DNA of 64,000 nucleotides from Pseudomonas sp. (GTDB taxonomy: Bacteria; Pseudomonadota; Gammaproteobacteria; Pseudomonadales; Pseudomonadaceae). The position numbers were made by a program, and so were the translations under genes. The notes under the pieces are model-generated. The model made no database searches. It was not told the origin of the DNA and saw only the letters and a list, made by a program, of their open reading frames with translations. The stretch covers positions 62,001-126,000 of the forward strand of contig NZ_JAUYGD010000065.1 in assembly GCF_030690725.1 (NCBI RefSeq). The letters run 5' to 3'. Positions within the stretch are counted from its first letter, which is position 1, and every line of letters begins with the position of its first letter. This document shows positions 55,848-64,000 of this stretch, piece after piece.

Positions 55848-56435
55848 TTAAACCTCAGTATTACGCGGCGTAGGGAGTTCGCCATTGCGCCAGCGGCGCA
55901 CGGCTTTCTGAAAAAACAGGCTATTGGGAATCTGCACCCAGGCGCCGGGGGCATCACCGCTGAGATCTTCCAGGGTGGTATAGAACAGGTTGATCGCCAC
56001 GACCCGCCCGCGCACGCCAGGTTTATCGGCGCTTTCCAGCACCTCGACGCAATCGCCAATGCGAAACGGCCCCATGGCAAAGATCAGCAGCGCACAGAAC
56101 ATGTTGGACAACACGCTCCAGATGGCGAAGAAGGCCACTGCAGCCACGGCGGCAAAGCCGGTGAGCGCGGTCCACAGCACCTGCGCGGACACCCCCAGGC
56201 GTTCCAGCACCAGCATGAAGGCGCTACCGAGAATCAACCAGCGCAGCAGGCCGCGCAGCGGCATCAGCAATTCGGCCGGCAACTGCGGGTAGCGGTTGCC
56301 CAGACGAGTGATGCCACGGGTGAGAATGCGCTGGAACAGCCAGGCCAGCAGCACAATCAGGATCACCTGACCGGTGCGCAGCAACGGCTCTTGCCAGGTC
56401 ATCAGCCATTCCAGGGTCGGCAGGGTGATGTTCAA
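55848..56435 (-). CDS. Small mechanosensitive channel (MscS family)
   Basis: 195 aa, shorter than full MscS (about 280). Spans in the first 100 residues, then the MscS beta domain (FAIWSVLSNMFCALLIFAMGPFRIGDCVEVLE) and a short end. It lacks most of the C-terminal cage, as in some short MscS-like proteins. It overlaps the ABC-F gene by 4 bases. Confidence 0.8.
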   Translation of the reverse strand: MNITLPTLEWLMTWQEPLLRTGQVILIVLLAWLFQRILTRGITRLGNRYPQLPAELLMPLRGLLRWLILGSAFMLVLERLGVSAQVLWTALTGFAAVAAVAFFAIWSVLSNMFCALLIFAMGPFRIGDCVEVLESADKPGVRGRVVAINLFYTTLEDLSGDAPGAWVQIPNSLFFQKAVRRWRNGELPTPRNTEV

Positions 56436-58342
56436 CTGGCGGCCTCCAGCTCGGCTTGCAAGGCTTCGAGGGTTTCCAGCGCGAGCATCCAGCGTTCTTC
56501 CAGATCGGCTTCGCGGCTTTTCAGCTTGGCCTGTTCGGCCAGAGCGTCACGCAGCTCGTCTTTGCGCGCAGCGTCGTAGATATCGCTGTCACCCAAGCGG
56601 GCTTCGACGGCGGCAAGCTTCTCGTGCAGCTGACCCAGCTCTTTCTCCAGCTTGTCGGCTTCGCGCTTGTGCGGCGCCAATTGCTGACGCAGGGCTGCAG
56701 CAGCCTGACGCTGAACGCGCTTGTCGGCTTTATCCGGATTGCTTTCGCCACTGCTGGTCGGCGCCTGCCGGGTGCGGTAATCCACCAGCCAGCGGGCGTA
56801 GTCTTCCAGATCACCGTCGAACGGCTGCACCAGACCATCGGCGACCAGAAGGAACTCGTCGGTGGTGCTTTTCAGCAGATGGCGATCGTGGGACACCACC
56901 ACCACGGCACCGGAAAATTCCTGCAGCGCCATGGTCAGCGCCAGGCGCATTTCCAGGTCGAGGTGGTTGGTTGGCTCATCGAGCAGCAACAGGTTGGGTT
57001 TGCCCCAGGCGATCAGCGCCAAAGCCAGGCGGGCTTTCTCACCGCCAGAAAAATTCAGCACCGGCTCATCGCAGCGCGGGCCGCGGAAGTCGAAACCACC
57101 GAGGAAGTCGCGCAGGGTCTGCTCGCGCTCGGTTGGCGCCAGGCGCTGGAAATGCAGCAGCGGGCTGGCCTTGTCATCCAGGGCATCGAGCTGATGCTGG
57201 GCAAAGTAACCGACCACCAGATTCTCGCCGCGCTGCAGATGGCCACTGATGGGTTGCAGTTCGTTCGACAGGTTTTTGATCAGGGTCGACTTACCCGCGC
57301 CATTCGGCCCGAGCAGGCCCAGGCGCGCGCCGGGGGCGAGGTTCAATTTGACCTTCTCCAGCACCACCTTGTCGCCATAACCCAGGCGGCCTTCGCTAAG
57401 GCTGAGCAGCGGGCTGGAGATCTTGTCGGCCTCGCGGAAGCTGAAGTCGAACGGCGAATCAACATGCGCGGCCGACAGCTCTTCCATGCGTTCCAGCGCC
57501 TTGATCCGGCTCTGCGCCTGGCGCGCCTTGGTGGCCTGGGCCTTGAAGCGGGCGATGTACTTTTCCATGTGCGCGCGCTGCACCTGCTGCTTCTCGTACG
57601 CCTGCTGCTGCTGCGCCAGCCGCTCGGCACGGGTGCGCTCGAAGGCCGAATAGCCGCCGCGATACAGGGTCAGTTTCTGCTGATCGAGGTGGGCAACGTG
57701 GTCCACTACGGCATCCAGGAAATCGCGGTCATGGGAGATCAGCAGCAAGGTACCGGGGTAACCTTTCAGCCAGCTTTCCAGCCAGAGAATCGCATCGAGA
57801 TCGAGGTGGTTGGTCGGCTCATCGAGCAGCAGCAGGTCGGACGGGCACATCAGCGCCTGCGCGAGGTTCAGGCGCATGCGCCAGCCGCCGGAGAAGTCGC
57901 CGACACGGCGATCCATCTGCGTACTGTCGAAACCCAGGCCAGCGAGCAGCTTGCGCGCTCGGGCATCGGCACTGTAGCCGTCGAGGGTGTCGAGCTCTGT
58001 GTGCAAGCGCGCCACGGCAGCGCCGTCATGTGCCGCTTCGGCCACGGCCAGTTCGGCCTGCACCTTGCGCAGTTGCAGGTCGCCATCGAGCACATAGTCG
58101 ACCGCCTGGCGCTCGACCGCATCGATCTCCTGGCGCATATGCGCGACGCGCCAGTCGGCGGGAATCAGGCAATCGCCCGCGTCCGCACTCAGCTCGCCAC
58201 GAAACAGGGCAAACAGGCTGGATTTGCCGGCGCCGTTGGCGCCGATCAGGCCGGCTTTGTGGCCGGGGTGCAGGGTCATCTCGGCGTCTTCTAGCAGACG
58301 CTGAGGGCCACGCTGTAAAGTCAGGTTCTGGAGTCGGATCAT
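56432..58342 (-). CDS. ABC-F ATPase (YheS-like)
   Basis: 636 aa with two ABC domains and no membrane span. Walker A GANGAGKSSLF and GPNGAGKSTLI, signature SGGWRMRLNLAQAL and SGGEKARLALALI, and a linker of the ABC-F type. The C-terminal coiled coil (READKLEKELGQLHEKL) is typical. These ribosome-associated ATPases affect translation. It is divergent from the TIGR02444 gene. Confidence 0.9.
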   Translation of the reverse strand: MIRLQNLTLQRGPQRLLEDAEMTLHPGHKAGLIGANGAGKSSLFALFRGELSADAGDCLIPADWRVAHMRQEIDAVERQAVDYVLDGDLQLRKVQAELAVAEAAHDGAAVARLHTELDTLDGYSADARARKLLAGLGFDSTQMDRRVGDFSGGWRMRLNLAQALMCPSDLLLLDEPTNHLDLDAILWLESWLKGYPGTLLLISHDRDFLDAVVDHVAHLDQQKLTLYRGGYSAFERTRAERLAQQQQAYEKQQVQRAHMEKYIARFKAQATKARQAQSRIKALERMEELSAAHVDSPFDFSFREADKISSPLLSLSEGRLGYGDKVVLEKVKLNLAPGARLGLLGPNGAGKSTLIKNLSNELQPISGHLQRGENLVVGYFAQHQLDALDDKASPLLHFQRLAPTEREQTLRDFLGGFDFRGPRCDEPVLNFSGGEKARLALALIAWGKPNLLLLDEPTNHLDLEMRLALTMALQEFSGAVVVVSHDRHLLKSTTDEFLLVADGLVQPFDGDLEDYARWLVDYRTRQAPTSSGESNPDKADKRVQRQAAAALRQQLAPHKREADKLEKELGQLHEKLAAVEARLGDSDIYDAARKDELRDALAEQAKLKSREADLEERWMLALETLEALQAELEAAS

Positions 58343-58392
58343 AATGGCGGCGGAGTCTACCAGAGTCCCTTTAGAGAAACCCGGAAAGCACC

Positions 58393-58857
58393 ATGCCTAC
58401 TGACCTGTGGCGATTCGCCGAAGCACTGTATCAACGCCCTGGCGTCGAGGCCGCGTGCCTGCTGTTGCAAACGCAAGGTGCAGATGTGTGCCTGCTGCTC
58501 TGCGCCGCCTGGCTGGAAACCCGCAAGATCACCTGCAACGACGAACGCGTCACGACGCTGAAAAATCTGGCGCAGCCCTGGCAACAGCAGGTGGTGGTGC
58601 CGCTACGCCAATTGCGCCAGAGCTGGCGCGAACAGGCGCAGAGCGATAATGCCCTGGCGCAATTACGTGAACAGATCAAAAAACTGGAGCTGGCCGCAGA
58701 ACGCGTGCAGCTGGAACGCTTGGCGGCGTGCACTCAAGACTGGTCAAGCCACGCGGTGAACGCGCCGCTGAACTGGCTGGAACGGTTGGCGCCCCAGCCC
58801 GGCAACCGCGATGCGCTGCAAACGCTGCGCATCGCGGCGGCACACCTCAGCGCTTAA
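58393..58857 (+). CDS. TIGR02444-family protein
   Basis: 154 aa. PTDLWRFAEALYQRPGVEAACLLLQTQGADVCLLLCAAWL and a helical C-terminal region match the TIGR02444 proteins of Pseudomonas. No function is known. Its end overlaps the algP end by 4 bases on the opposite strand. Confidence 0.8.
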   Translation: MPTDLWRFAEALYQRPGVEAACLLLQTQGADVCLLLCAAWLETRKITCNDERVTTLKNLAQPWQQQVVVPLRQLRQSWREQAQSDNALAQLREQIKKLELAAERVQLERLAACTQDWSSHAVNAPLNWLERLAPQPGNRDALQTLRIAAAHLSA

Positions 58858-59747
58858 ACAGCGCTTGGCGGGGTGCTGCCATTGCTGCCGGCAGGTGCAG
58901 CAGGCGCTTCGGCAACCGCAGCCTTGGCAACCACTGGCTTGGCAGCAGCCGGTTTTGCAGCGGGCTTGGCGGCTGGTTTTTTCGCAGCAGGCTTCGCCAC
59001 GGGTTTCGCCGCAGGTTTTGCGGCCGGCTTGGCGGCTGGCGCCTTTTTCACTGTGGGCTTAGCGGCTGCCTTGGCAGGCTGCGCGGCCGGCTTGCTCGCC
59101 GCCGGTTTGGCCGTACTGGCCGCTGCTGGTTTCTTCACCGCAGGTTTGGCCGGTGCCTTAGCTGCAGGTTTTGCTGCAGCGGGGGCTTTGCTTGCAGCCT
59201 TGGCTGGTGCCTTTGCAGCCGGTTTGGCGGGCGCTTTAGCGGCAGGTTTAGCCGCTGGTTTGCTGGCAGCTGGCTTGGCCGGGGCTTTGGTCGCGACCGG
59301 CTTGGCAGCCGGTTTAACTGCAGCAGCCTTGGTCGAACGGCTGTCCAGCGCTTTGCCTACGGCTTCTTTAACCTTGCCAACGCCCTGGGCCAGTTTCAGG
59401 CTTTCCTGGGCATCGCGCTTGAGGCCGGCGATATAGGTGCGGGTTTCGCTCTGACGATCTTTCAGGGTATCGAGCAGCTGCTCCAGTTCCGCCACAGCTT
59501 CTTTACCTTTGGCCTGAGCCTTGGCTTTGCCGGCGACCGCTGCATCCTGCATTTTGCTGCGGGCTTTATGCAGTTTTTCCTGGGCCTTGCCGCGTTGCTT
59601 TTCCAGCTTGGCGAGCAGCTTCTCGGCATCAACCAAAGCGCGGGTGCAGGCATCTTCAAGATGCTCAAGCAGGCTGCTGGAAAGTTGCTGCAACAGGTGC
59701 AGCGGGGTACTCACTGATTTCTTCTTTGCATTCTTTGTAGCCGACAT
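58854..59747 (-). CDS. algP: AlgP, histone-H1-like alginate regulator with KPAA repeats
   Basis: 297 aa from ATG 59747. The N-terminal ~130 residues are a helical region (SVSTPLHLLQQLSSSLLEHLEDACTRALVD); the rest is a Lys-Pro-Ala repeat tail (KPAAKAPAK units) resembling histone H1. In P. aeruginosa AlgP affects alginate gene expression and its repeats change in number. The start is set by homology; a longer frame reaches 59927 but is unrelated. Confidence 0.92.
   Translation of the reverse strand: MSATKNAKKKSVSTPLHLLQQLSSSLLEHLEDACTRALVDAEKLLAKLEKQRGKAQEKLHKARSKMQDAAVAGKAKAQAKGKEAVAELEQLLDTLKDRQSETRTYIAGLKRDAQESLKLAQGVGKVKEAVGKALDSRSTKAAAVKPAAKPVATKAPAKPAASKPAAKPAAKAPAKPAAKAPAKAASKAPAAAKPAAKAPAKPAVKKPAAASTAKPAASKPAAQPAKAAAKPTVKKAPAAKPAAKPAAKPVAKPAAKKPAAKPAAKPAAAKPVVAKAAVAEAPAAPAGSNGSTPPSAV
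58900..59330 (-). repeat. KPAA-coding repeat tract of algP
   Basis: Short near-repeats built on a 12-base KPAA unit, many with GCCGGTTT or GCAGGTTT (top strand). Copy number in such tracts is unstable in Pseudomonas, so strain variation is expected here. Confidence 0.75.
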
Positions 59748-59872
59748 GACTCGCCTCCTGGCGGATGAAGATGGCGTCATACTAGACCTCCTTTTGCCCG
59801 CCTTGCCACCTCGCGCATTGAGCTTGCGAGCCTGGCTGGCATAATCGGCGCACCTTAGGCCGGAGAACACCC

Positions 59873-60517
59873 ATGCCACGTTTCGCCTTGCTACTGCTCT
59901 GCCTGCTCGCGCCGCTGTCTCAGGCACATGAGCATTCCCACGACCTGGCTTATAGCCTGGGGGTAAAACTCGGTGAGCGGCTGCGCGATGAAGTGCCGGA
60001 CCTGGAGCTGCAAGCGCTGCTCGACGGCCTGCGCCAGGCCTATCGTAACGAGCCGCTGGCGCTGGATGCCAAGCGTATCGAAAGCCTGCTGGCCGAGCAT
60101 GAAGCGCAGCTGGCCAACGCGCCGGAACGCATCGAAAAAGCCAAGACCGCCGAGCAGCGCTTTCTCGCTACGGAGAAAGCCAAGGCCGGCATGCGTGTAT
60201 TGCAGGACGGCGTGCTGATGCAGGAACTGCGCGCCGGCAGCGGCCGTAAACCCGGCGCTAAGGATCGCATTCAGGTGCGCTATATCGGTTTTCTCGCGGA
60301 TGGCAGCCAGTTTGACGAAAGTCAGACCGCGCAGTGGTTTCGCCTGGACAGTGTGATCGCCGGCTGGCGCAGCGCATTGCAGCAGATGCCGGTAGGCGCG
60401 CAGTGGCGCTTGGTGATTCCGTCGGCGCAGGCGTATGGCGAAGAAGGTGCAGGGGATTTGATTCCGCCCTACTCGCCCCTGGTGTTCGAGCTGGAGCTGC
60501 TCGACACCAAGGAGTAA
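59873..60517 (+). CDS. FKBP-type peptidyl-prolyl isomerase
   Basis: 214 aa with a signal peptide (RFALLLLCLLAPLSQA) and an N-terminal FKBP-associated helical region (LAYSLGVKLGERLRDEVPDLEL), then an FKBP domain (LQDGVLMQELRAGSGRKPGAKDRIQVRY). It accelerates proline isomerisation in the periplasm. Placed between algP and rsd. Confidence 0.88.
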   Translation: MPRFALLLLCLLAPLSQAHEHSHDLAYSLGVKLGERLRDEVPDLELQALLDGLRQAYRNEPLALDAKRIESLLAEHEAQLANAPERIEKAKTAEQRFLATEKAKAGMRVLQDGVLMQELRAGSGRKPGAKDRIQVRYIGFLADGSQFDESQTAQWFRLDSVIAGWRSALQQMPVGAQWRLVIPSAQAYGEEGAGDLIPPYSPLVFELELLDTKE

Positions 60518-60529
60518 CGCATCAGCGCA

Positions 60530-61003
60530 TCAGAGGGCAGGCGCGGCCTGTTCCTGATGGGCGTTGTGCAGGACTTCGATCAGGCAGTCCTCCAGCTCGA
60601 AACGCTCGTGCAGCAACTGACCGAGACGTTTCAGCTCATCGAGCAGCGATACCGAATCATGGCAATCACCATTGTCGCAGCGGTCGTTGAAGGCCAGCGC
60701 CACTTCGGTGATCACCTCGATACGTGGGTAGATCTGCTTGGCCAGATCAAGACCACGCTGATCACCAAAAGCCTTGGCTTCGCTGGTCAGCTGCTCGTAG
60801 ACCTCGAAGTGGCCAGCGGATACGTAATCGACGAGGATTTCGCAAAAGCGCTGCAGGGCTTCAGCATTAGCGCTCGGCGCTTGCGGCGAGCTGTTGATGG
60901 CGGCATAGGCATGCACCAGCTCTTTGCGCTCTTGCAGCCAGCGGTCGATCAGCAGGTGAACCCCACCCCAACGTTCCTGGGCGTTCTGACAACTCTCGAG
61001 CAT
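60530..61003 (-). CDS. rsd: Anti-sigma-70 regulator Rsd/AlgQ
   Basis: 157 aa. Start at ATG 61003 ([29 protein letters not shown]), with AGAGG upstream. The helical fold and the conserved WGGVHxLIDRWL-type motif identify Rsd/AlgQ, which binds region 4 of sigma-70 and thereby favours alternative sigma factors. Next to algP, as in other Pseudomonas. Confidence 0.93.
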   Translation of the reverse strand: MLESCQNAQERWGGVHLLIDRWLQERKELVHAYAAINSSPQAPSANAEALQRFCEILVDYVSAGHFEVYEQLTSEAKAFGDQRGLDLAKQIYPRIEVITEVALAFNDRCDNGDCHDSVSLLDELKRLGQLLHERFELEDCLIEVLHNAHQEQAAPAL

Positions 61004-61199
61004 GATGACCTCTACTTCCCTATTGCTATTAGTGTTGTACGCCCGCATCGAGACAGATTTTTGTCAGTCCGTGCAAGGTCTGGGAAGACAACCGTGAAAC
61101 GGCAACTTTCCGGCGGTATCTGTGAGCCAGATTATTCCCGCAGGCTTAGGCCTTCAAGGTAGCTCTGGAGAAAATTTCATACAAGCGTTTAACCGGCAG

Positions 61200-61742
61200 C
61201 TACTCGGCCCTCTCAGCCGCAGCGGGCTTATAAAAGCTCAGCGTGACCTGGCCAAGATCAATGCCCCACTTCGACATACGCGCCCGGTTGAGCATCACCT
61301 GGCCATCCATCAGGAACATCCAGTCATCAAAATCAACCACATAGGTTGAGTCATCGACCTTCAGCCGCAGCTGGTAACGCCAGTGCAAGGCATTGCCGGC
61401 GACCTCACCGACAGCTTCGCCGACCACATCATCCGCAGTGCCTCGCCAACTGCCGTCGGCCTGCTTGGTCAGGGTCCAGACGCGCCTCTCGGTGCTGCCA
61501 TCGCTGTAGGTAAAGCGCTCGTCGAGCACGCCCACATCGCCATCCCAGGTGCCGGTCATGGCCACATGGAAGCGCTTGACCACCTCACCGGAGCGGTTCT
61601 GGAACATGCCCCAGGCCTGCAAGTCGCCATTGAAGTAATCGTTCAGCTCCAGGCGCGGCTGTTCGCTGGCGTAATCATTCACCTGCGGGCCGGCACAACC
61701 CGCCAACAGCGCCACCAGACAACAAATCAACAGCGTCCGCAT
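61200..61742 (-). CDS. DUF3833 lipoprotein
   Basis: 180 aa from ATG 61742 with GAGG upstream; a GTG two codons earlier is possible. A lipobox LLAGC (C16) follows a hydrophobic leader, and the rest matches the DUF3833 proteins (EQPRLELNDYFNGDLQAWGMFQNRSGEVVKRF). Function unknown. The gap to rsd (61004-61199) should hold the rsd promoter and shows no gene. Confidence 0.82.
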   Translation of the reverse strand: MRTLLICCLVALLAGCAGPQVNDYASEQPRLELNDYFNGDLQAWGMFQNRSGEVVKRFHVAMTGTWDGDVGVLDERFTYSDGSTERRVWTLTKQADGSWRGTADDVVGEAVGEVAGNALHWRYQLRLKVDDSTYVVDFDDWMFLMDGQVMLNRARMSKWGIDLGQVTLSFYKPAAAERAE

Positions 61743-61765
61743 AAGCACCTCAATAAACGGCTAAA

Positions 61766-63016
61766 TCAAGTCGCCGCAGGCAAAACCGGCGTACACAAGC
61801 GCGCATCAAGCAGGCGCAGACCTTCCTGATACAGGCTGTTGCTGCGCTCCAGCTCGCCCAGTTGCGCCAACAGACGGGCCAGCTCGGCGCAGGTTTCCGG
61901 ATGACGCTGGAAGCTCAGACTGCTCTCCAGGTAATCCTTGGCCTTACCCCAAAGCTGGCTGTGCAGACACAGCCGCCCCAACGTCAGCAACAGGCCGGCA
62001 TCCTGCGGATGCTGCTTCAACCAGCCCTCGGCCGCCTGCAACTGCTTGCCCAGATCACGCCCATGCAACAAGCCGTAGAGGCGCACCAGGGCAGTGTCGT
62101 AATGCTGTTTCAAGAAATGCCGCAGCAGCTCTTCCGCCTCGGCTTCGGCACCCAGTTGGCGCAGTTGCTCGGCATACACCGCCAGTAGCTCGGGCACCTG
62201 ATGCTGCGCCGAGGACATGGCCTGCCAGACTTGCTGCAACGCCAGCAGCGCCACCTGAGCATCGCCGTCAACCGGCCGCGCGGCCTGCAGCAAGCGGCCA
62301 CGCCAGGCCTGCCGCTCAAGCTCACTCAGCTCGGCATTGCCTAAGGCTTTCTCCTTGCGCAGATCAGGCAGCAACCCAAGCAGGGCCGACCAATCGCCCG
62401 ACTGCAGGTAGAGTTGCTGCAGCTGACGCAACACCAGGTGATGGTGCGGATGACGCGAGCGCATGGCTTGCAGGGTATCCAGCGCCGCATCGGTCTGCCC
62501 ACGCGCCAGTTGCAGCTCAGCATGTTGCAGGGCAATTGCCAGCTCCGCCTGCGGTTGGCGATTAAGCGCCTGCTCCAGCAGATCATCGCTGTCGCTGTGA
62601 TGACCCAGCTGATGCGCAGCGCGTGCGGCGCCCAGGTAATAGCTCAAGGGCTGCGGCGAGCTGCTGGCCGCCTGCTTAAGATGACGCAGGGCACGTGCCC
62701 AGCGGCCTTCAGCAAGGTCGAGAAAGCCTTGCTCGGACGCCAGTCGCACGCGGCGACGGCTGTGCAGGCGTGACCAGGGATTGAGCAGGCCGCCGGATGT
62801 GACCAGCAGCCGTACACTTAAACGCAGCAGATAAATCAACAGCCAAATCACCAACACCAGGGCGACAAAGGCCCACAGGCTGGATTCATAGCGAAAGCCC
62901 TGAAAGGCAATCAGCACATAGCCCTTGTGCTCGGCCAGTGGCAGACCGAACAGCACCAGGCTGGCGACGCCGGCAACCACCGCCAGAGTCAGCAGCAACC
63001 AGTAGAGGCGCTTCAT
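61766..63016 (-). CDS. hemY: Heme-biosynthesis-associated TPR protein HemY
   Basis: 416 aa. Two N-terminal spans (about 5-25 and 40-62) precede tetratricopeptide-type helices. This is the proteobacterial hemY (not protoporphyrinogen oxidase), a membrane protein in the hemCDXY operon. Its start overlaps the hemX stop by 4 bases. Confidence 0.9.
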   Translation of the reverse strand: MKRLYWLLLTLAVVAGVASLVLFGLPLAEHKGYVLIAFQGFRYESSLWAFVALVLVIWLLIYLLRLSVRLLVTSGGLLNPWSRLHSRRRVRLASEQGFLDLAEGRWARALRHLKQAASSSPQPLSYYLGAARAAHQLGHHSDSDDLLEQALNRQPQAELAIALQHAELQLARGQTDAALDTLQAMRSRHPHHHLVLRQLQQLYLQSGDWSALLGLLPDLRKEKALGNAELSELERQAWRGRLLQAARPVDGDAQVALLALQQVWQAMSSAQHQVPELLAVYAEQLRQLGAEAEAEELLRHFLKQHYDTALVRLYGLLHGRDLGKQLQAAEGWLKQHPQDAGLLLTLGRLCLHSQLWGKAKDYLESSLSFQRHPETCAELARLLAQLGELERSNSLYQEGLRLLDARLCTPVLPAAT

Positions 63017-64000
63017 TGCAGTGCCTCCTGCAGTTGCGCCTCGACATCATCACTGGCCGCTGCGGCGGGTTCAGCCTCGATCTGCTGCTGGCTGCGCGCG
63101 GCCTGCTTGGCCTGCATATAAGCCTGCACGGCATTCAGCGTCGGGCTGAGGTCCGGTGGCGTCACCGCGATTGGCCGCTCGGCCAGCTCATCAATGCGCG
63201 CGCGCAGAGCGCGGCTATTGGGATTGTCCACATCGAAGTGCGCATCCAGCACTTCACGCGCCTGTTGCAGGGCCTGCTGGTACACCGCCGTCTGGCCGTG
63301 CAAGGCGCCCCACTGCGCCTGCTCCAGCGCCAGGCTGAGAGCCAGGCGCACCTGGGTCAGGCTCTGGCCGGCGAGCACAGGGCGAATATTGCGGTCGGCG
63401 TTGAAATCGATGCGGAAGTATTCCGACAAGGTTTGCAGGCCACGCTGCCACCATTGCGGCTCCATCACGCCCTCGGCAGCCAGCTCGCTGAGCACGCCAC
63501 CCTCGCCGCTGAAGCTTGGGGCCAGGGCATTGAGTTGCGCCACCTGCTCGCGCAATGCACCGAGTTGCAGAAACAACCCGGTACGGTCCGGGTTGGCGGT
63601 GGAGCGCAGCGCTTGCAGGCTCTTGGCCAATTGCTCGCGGGCGGCAAATGCGGCGGGGTCATCCTGCTCATGGAGGATTTCATCGGCGGCCTGCACCAGT
63701 GCGGTGGCGCTGTTGATGTCCTGCAAGGCAGACAGACGCAGGCTGGCCAGACGCAGCAGATGCTCGGCCTCGGCCAGGCGCCAGTCCTGACGGCTGGCAC
63801 CGAGTACGGTTTCCAGACGCTGATTGAGCAGTTGCTGATCGCCCTGCAGCTGAATCAGCAGCCGGCGGCGGGTTTCCAGCTCTTCGACGCTTGGCAGCTG
63901 ACCCAGCCGCGCCTCTAACTTTTTGCCGGTCTGCGCCAGGCTTTGCGCCTCATTACGCGCCTCCTGCAACTGGCCTTGCTGTTGTTGCTCGCGAGCGTCC
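63013..64000 (-). CDS. hemX: HemX (uroporphyrinogen-III-methyltransferase-like), N-terminus beyond the edge
   Basis: The frame is open to the right window edge: 328 residues are visible, the C-terminal part of HemX with its coiled-coil regions (QSLAQTGKKLEARLGQL) and a Pro-poor helical body. The TTG at 63969 is internal, not a start. It precedes hemY in a conserved operon; hemD and hemC probably lie just beyond the edge. Confidence 0.85.
   Translation of the reverse strand, partial: DAREQQQQGQLQEARNEAQSLAQTGKKLEARLGQLPSVEELETRRRLLIQLQGDQQLLNQRLETVLGASRQDWRLAEAEHLLRLASLRLSALQDINSATALVQAADEILHEQDDPAAFAAREQLAKSLQALRSTANPDRTGLFLQLGALREQVAQLNALAPSFSGEGGVLSELAAEGVMEPQWWQRGLQTLSEYFRIDFNADRNIRPVLAGQSLTQVRLALSLALEQAQWGALHGQTAVYQQALQQAREVLDAHFDVDNPNSRALRARIDELAERPIAVTPPDLSPTLNAVQAYMQAKQAARSQQQIEAEPAAAASDDVEAQLQEALQ

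Noticed and set aside
58873..59436. Ala/Gly-rich ORF on the plus strand opposite algP
   Set aside because: It is the shadow of the KPAA repeat tract on the other strand and has no start signal or homology.

Overview
This window looks like a Pseudomonas chromosome carrying the right-hand end of an integrated phage-type element. The genus call rests on high-GC codon use, the gene order ubiI-ubiH-pepP-ygfB / zapA-6S RNA-ygfA, the block ubiD-rho-trxA-ppx-ppk-hemB, and the block algP-FKBP-rsd-hemY-hemX. Species cannot be fixed from the sequence alone.

Region 1 (1-14442) is the element, cut by the left window edge. Three leftward accessory genes of unknown role (a membrane protein, a 354-aa protein, a zinc-ribbon membrane protein) lie downstream of a leftward cI-like repressor. 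A long rightward early operon runs from a small HTH protein through a YmfL-type regulator, an Ogr/Delta zinc finger, a primase-helicase, a free-standing paralogue of its helicase half, several small proteins, a C5-cytosine methyltransferase with five tandem modules, an ASCH protein, a PAPS-reductase-like protein, a HicA-like protein, a DUF4224-type protein and a tyrosine integrase. The element ends at a 3' fragment of a tRNA-Thr gene (attachment site). The most unusual non-coding features are four copies of a leader hairpin with an invariant loop and covarying stems, each in front of a successive gene (6732-8260), and a perfect hairpin that sequesters the ribosome binding site of the DUF4224 gene.

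Region 2 (14571-26305) is core genome: the dTDP-L-rhamnose genes in the order rmlB-A-C-D, a chemoreceptor, and a complete C4-dicarboxylate TRAP system. DctB/DctD is a two-component pair. A sigma-54 promoter and a candidate DctD site lie before dctP-dctQ-dctM.

Region 3 (26438-38288) holds the ubiquinone hydroxylase/peptidase cluster, the cell-division gene zapA with 6S RNA and ygfA, an EVE protein, a FliL-like protein, a quinone oxidoreductase and a subtilisin-type autotransporter.

Region 4 (38324-51424) holds ubiD with a ferredoxin-type reductase, rho, trxA, the polyphosphate genes ppx and ppk in convergent order, hemB, a sterol-desaturase-family protein, elbB, a thioesterase and a YaiI protein. 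Two copies of a ~115-bp palindromic interspersed repeat flank this region (40893-41007 and 49524-49637).

Region 5 (51488-64000) holds a cytochrome c-FTR1 iron permease fusion, an SDR, a LysE exporter, TerC, a small MscS protein, an ABC-F ATPase, algP with its KPAA repeat tail, an FKBP isomerase, rsd/algQ, a DUF3833 lipoprotein, hemY and the C-terminal part of hemX, which runs off the right edge.
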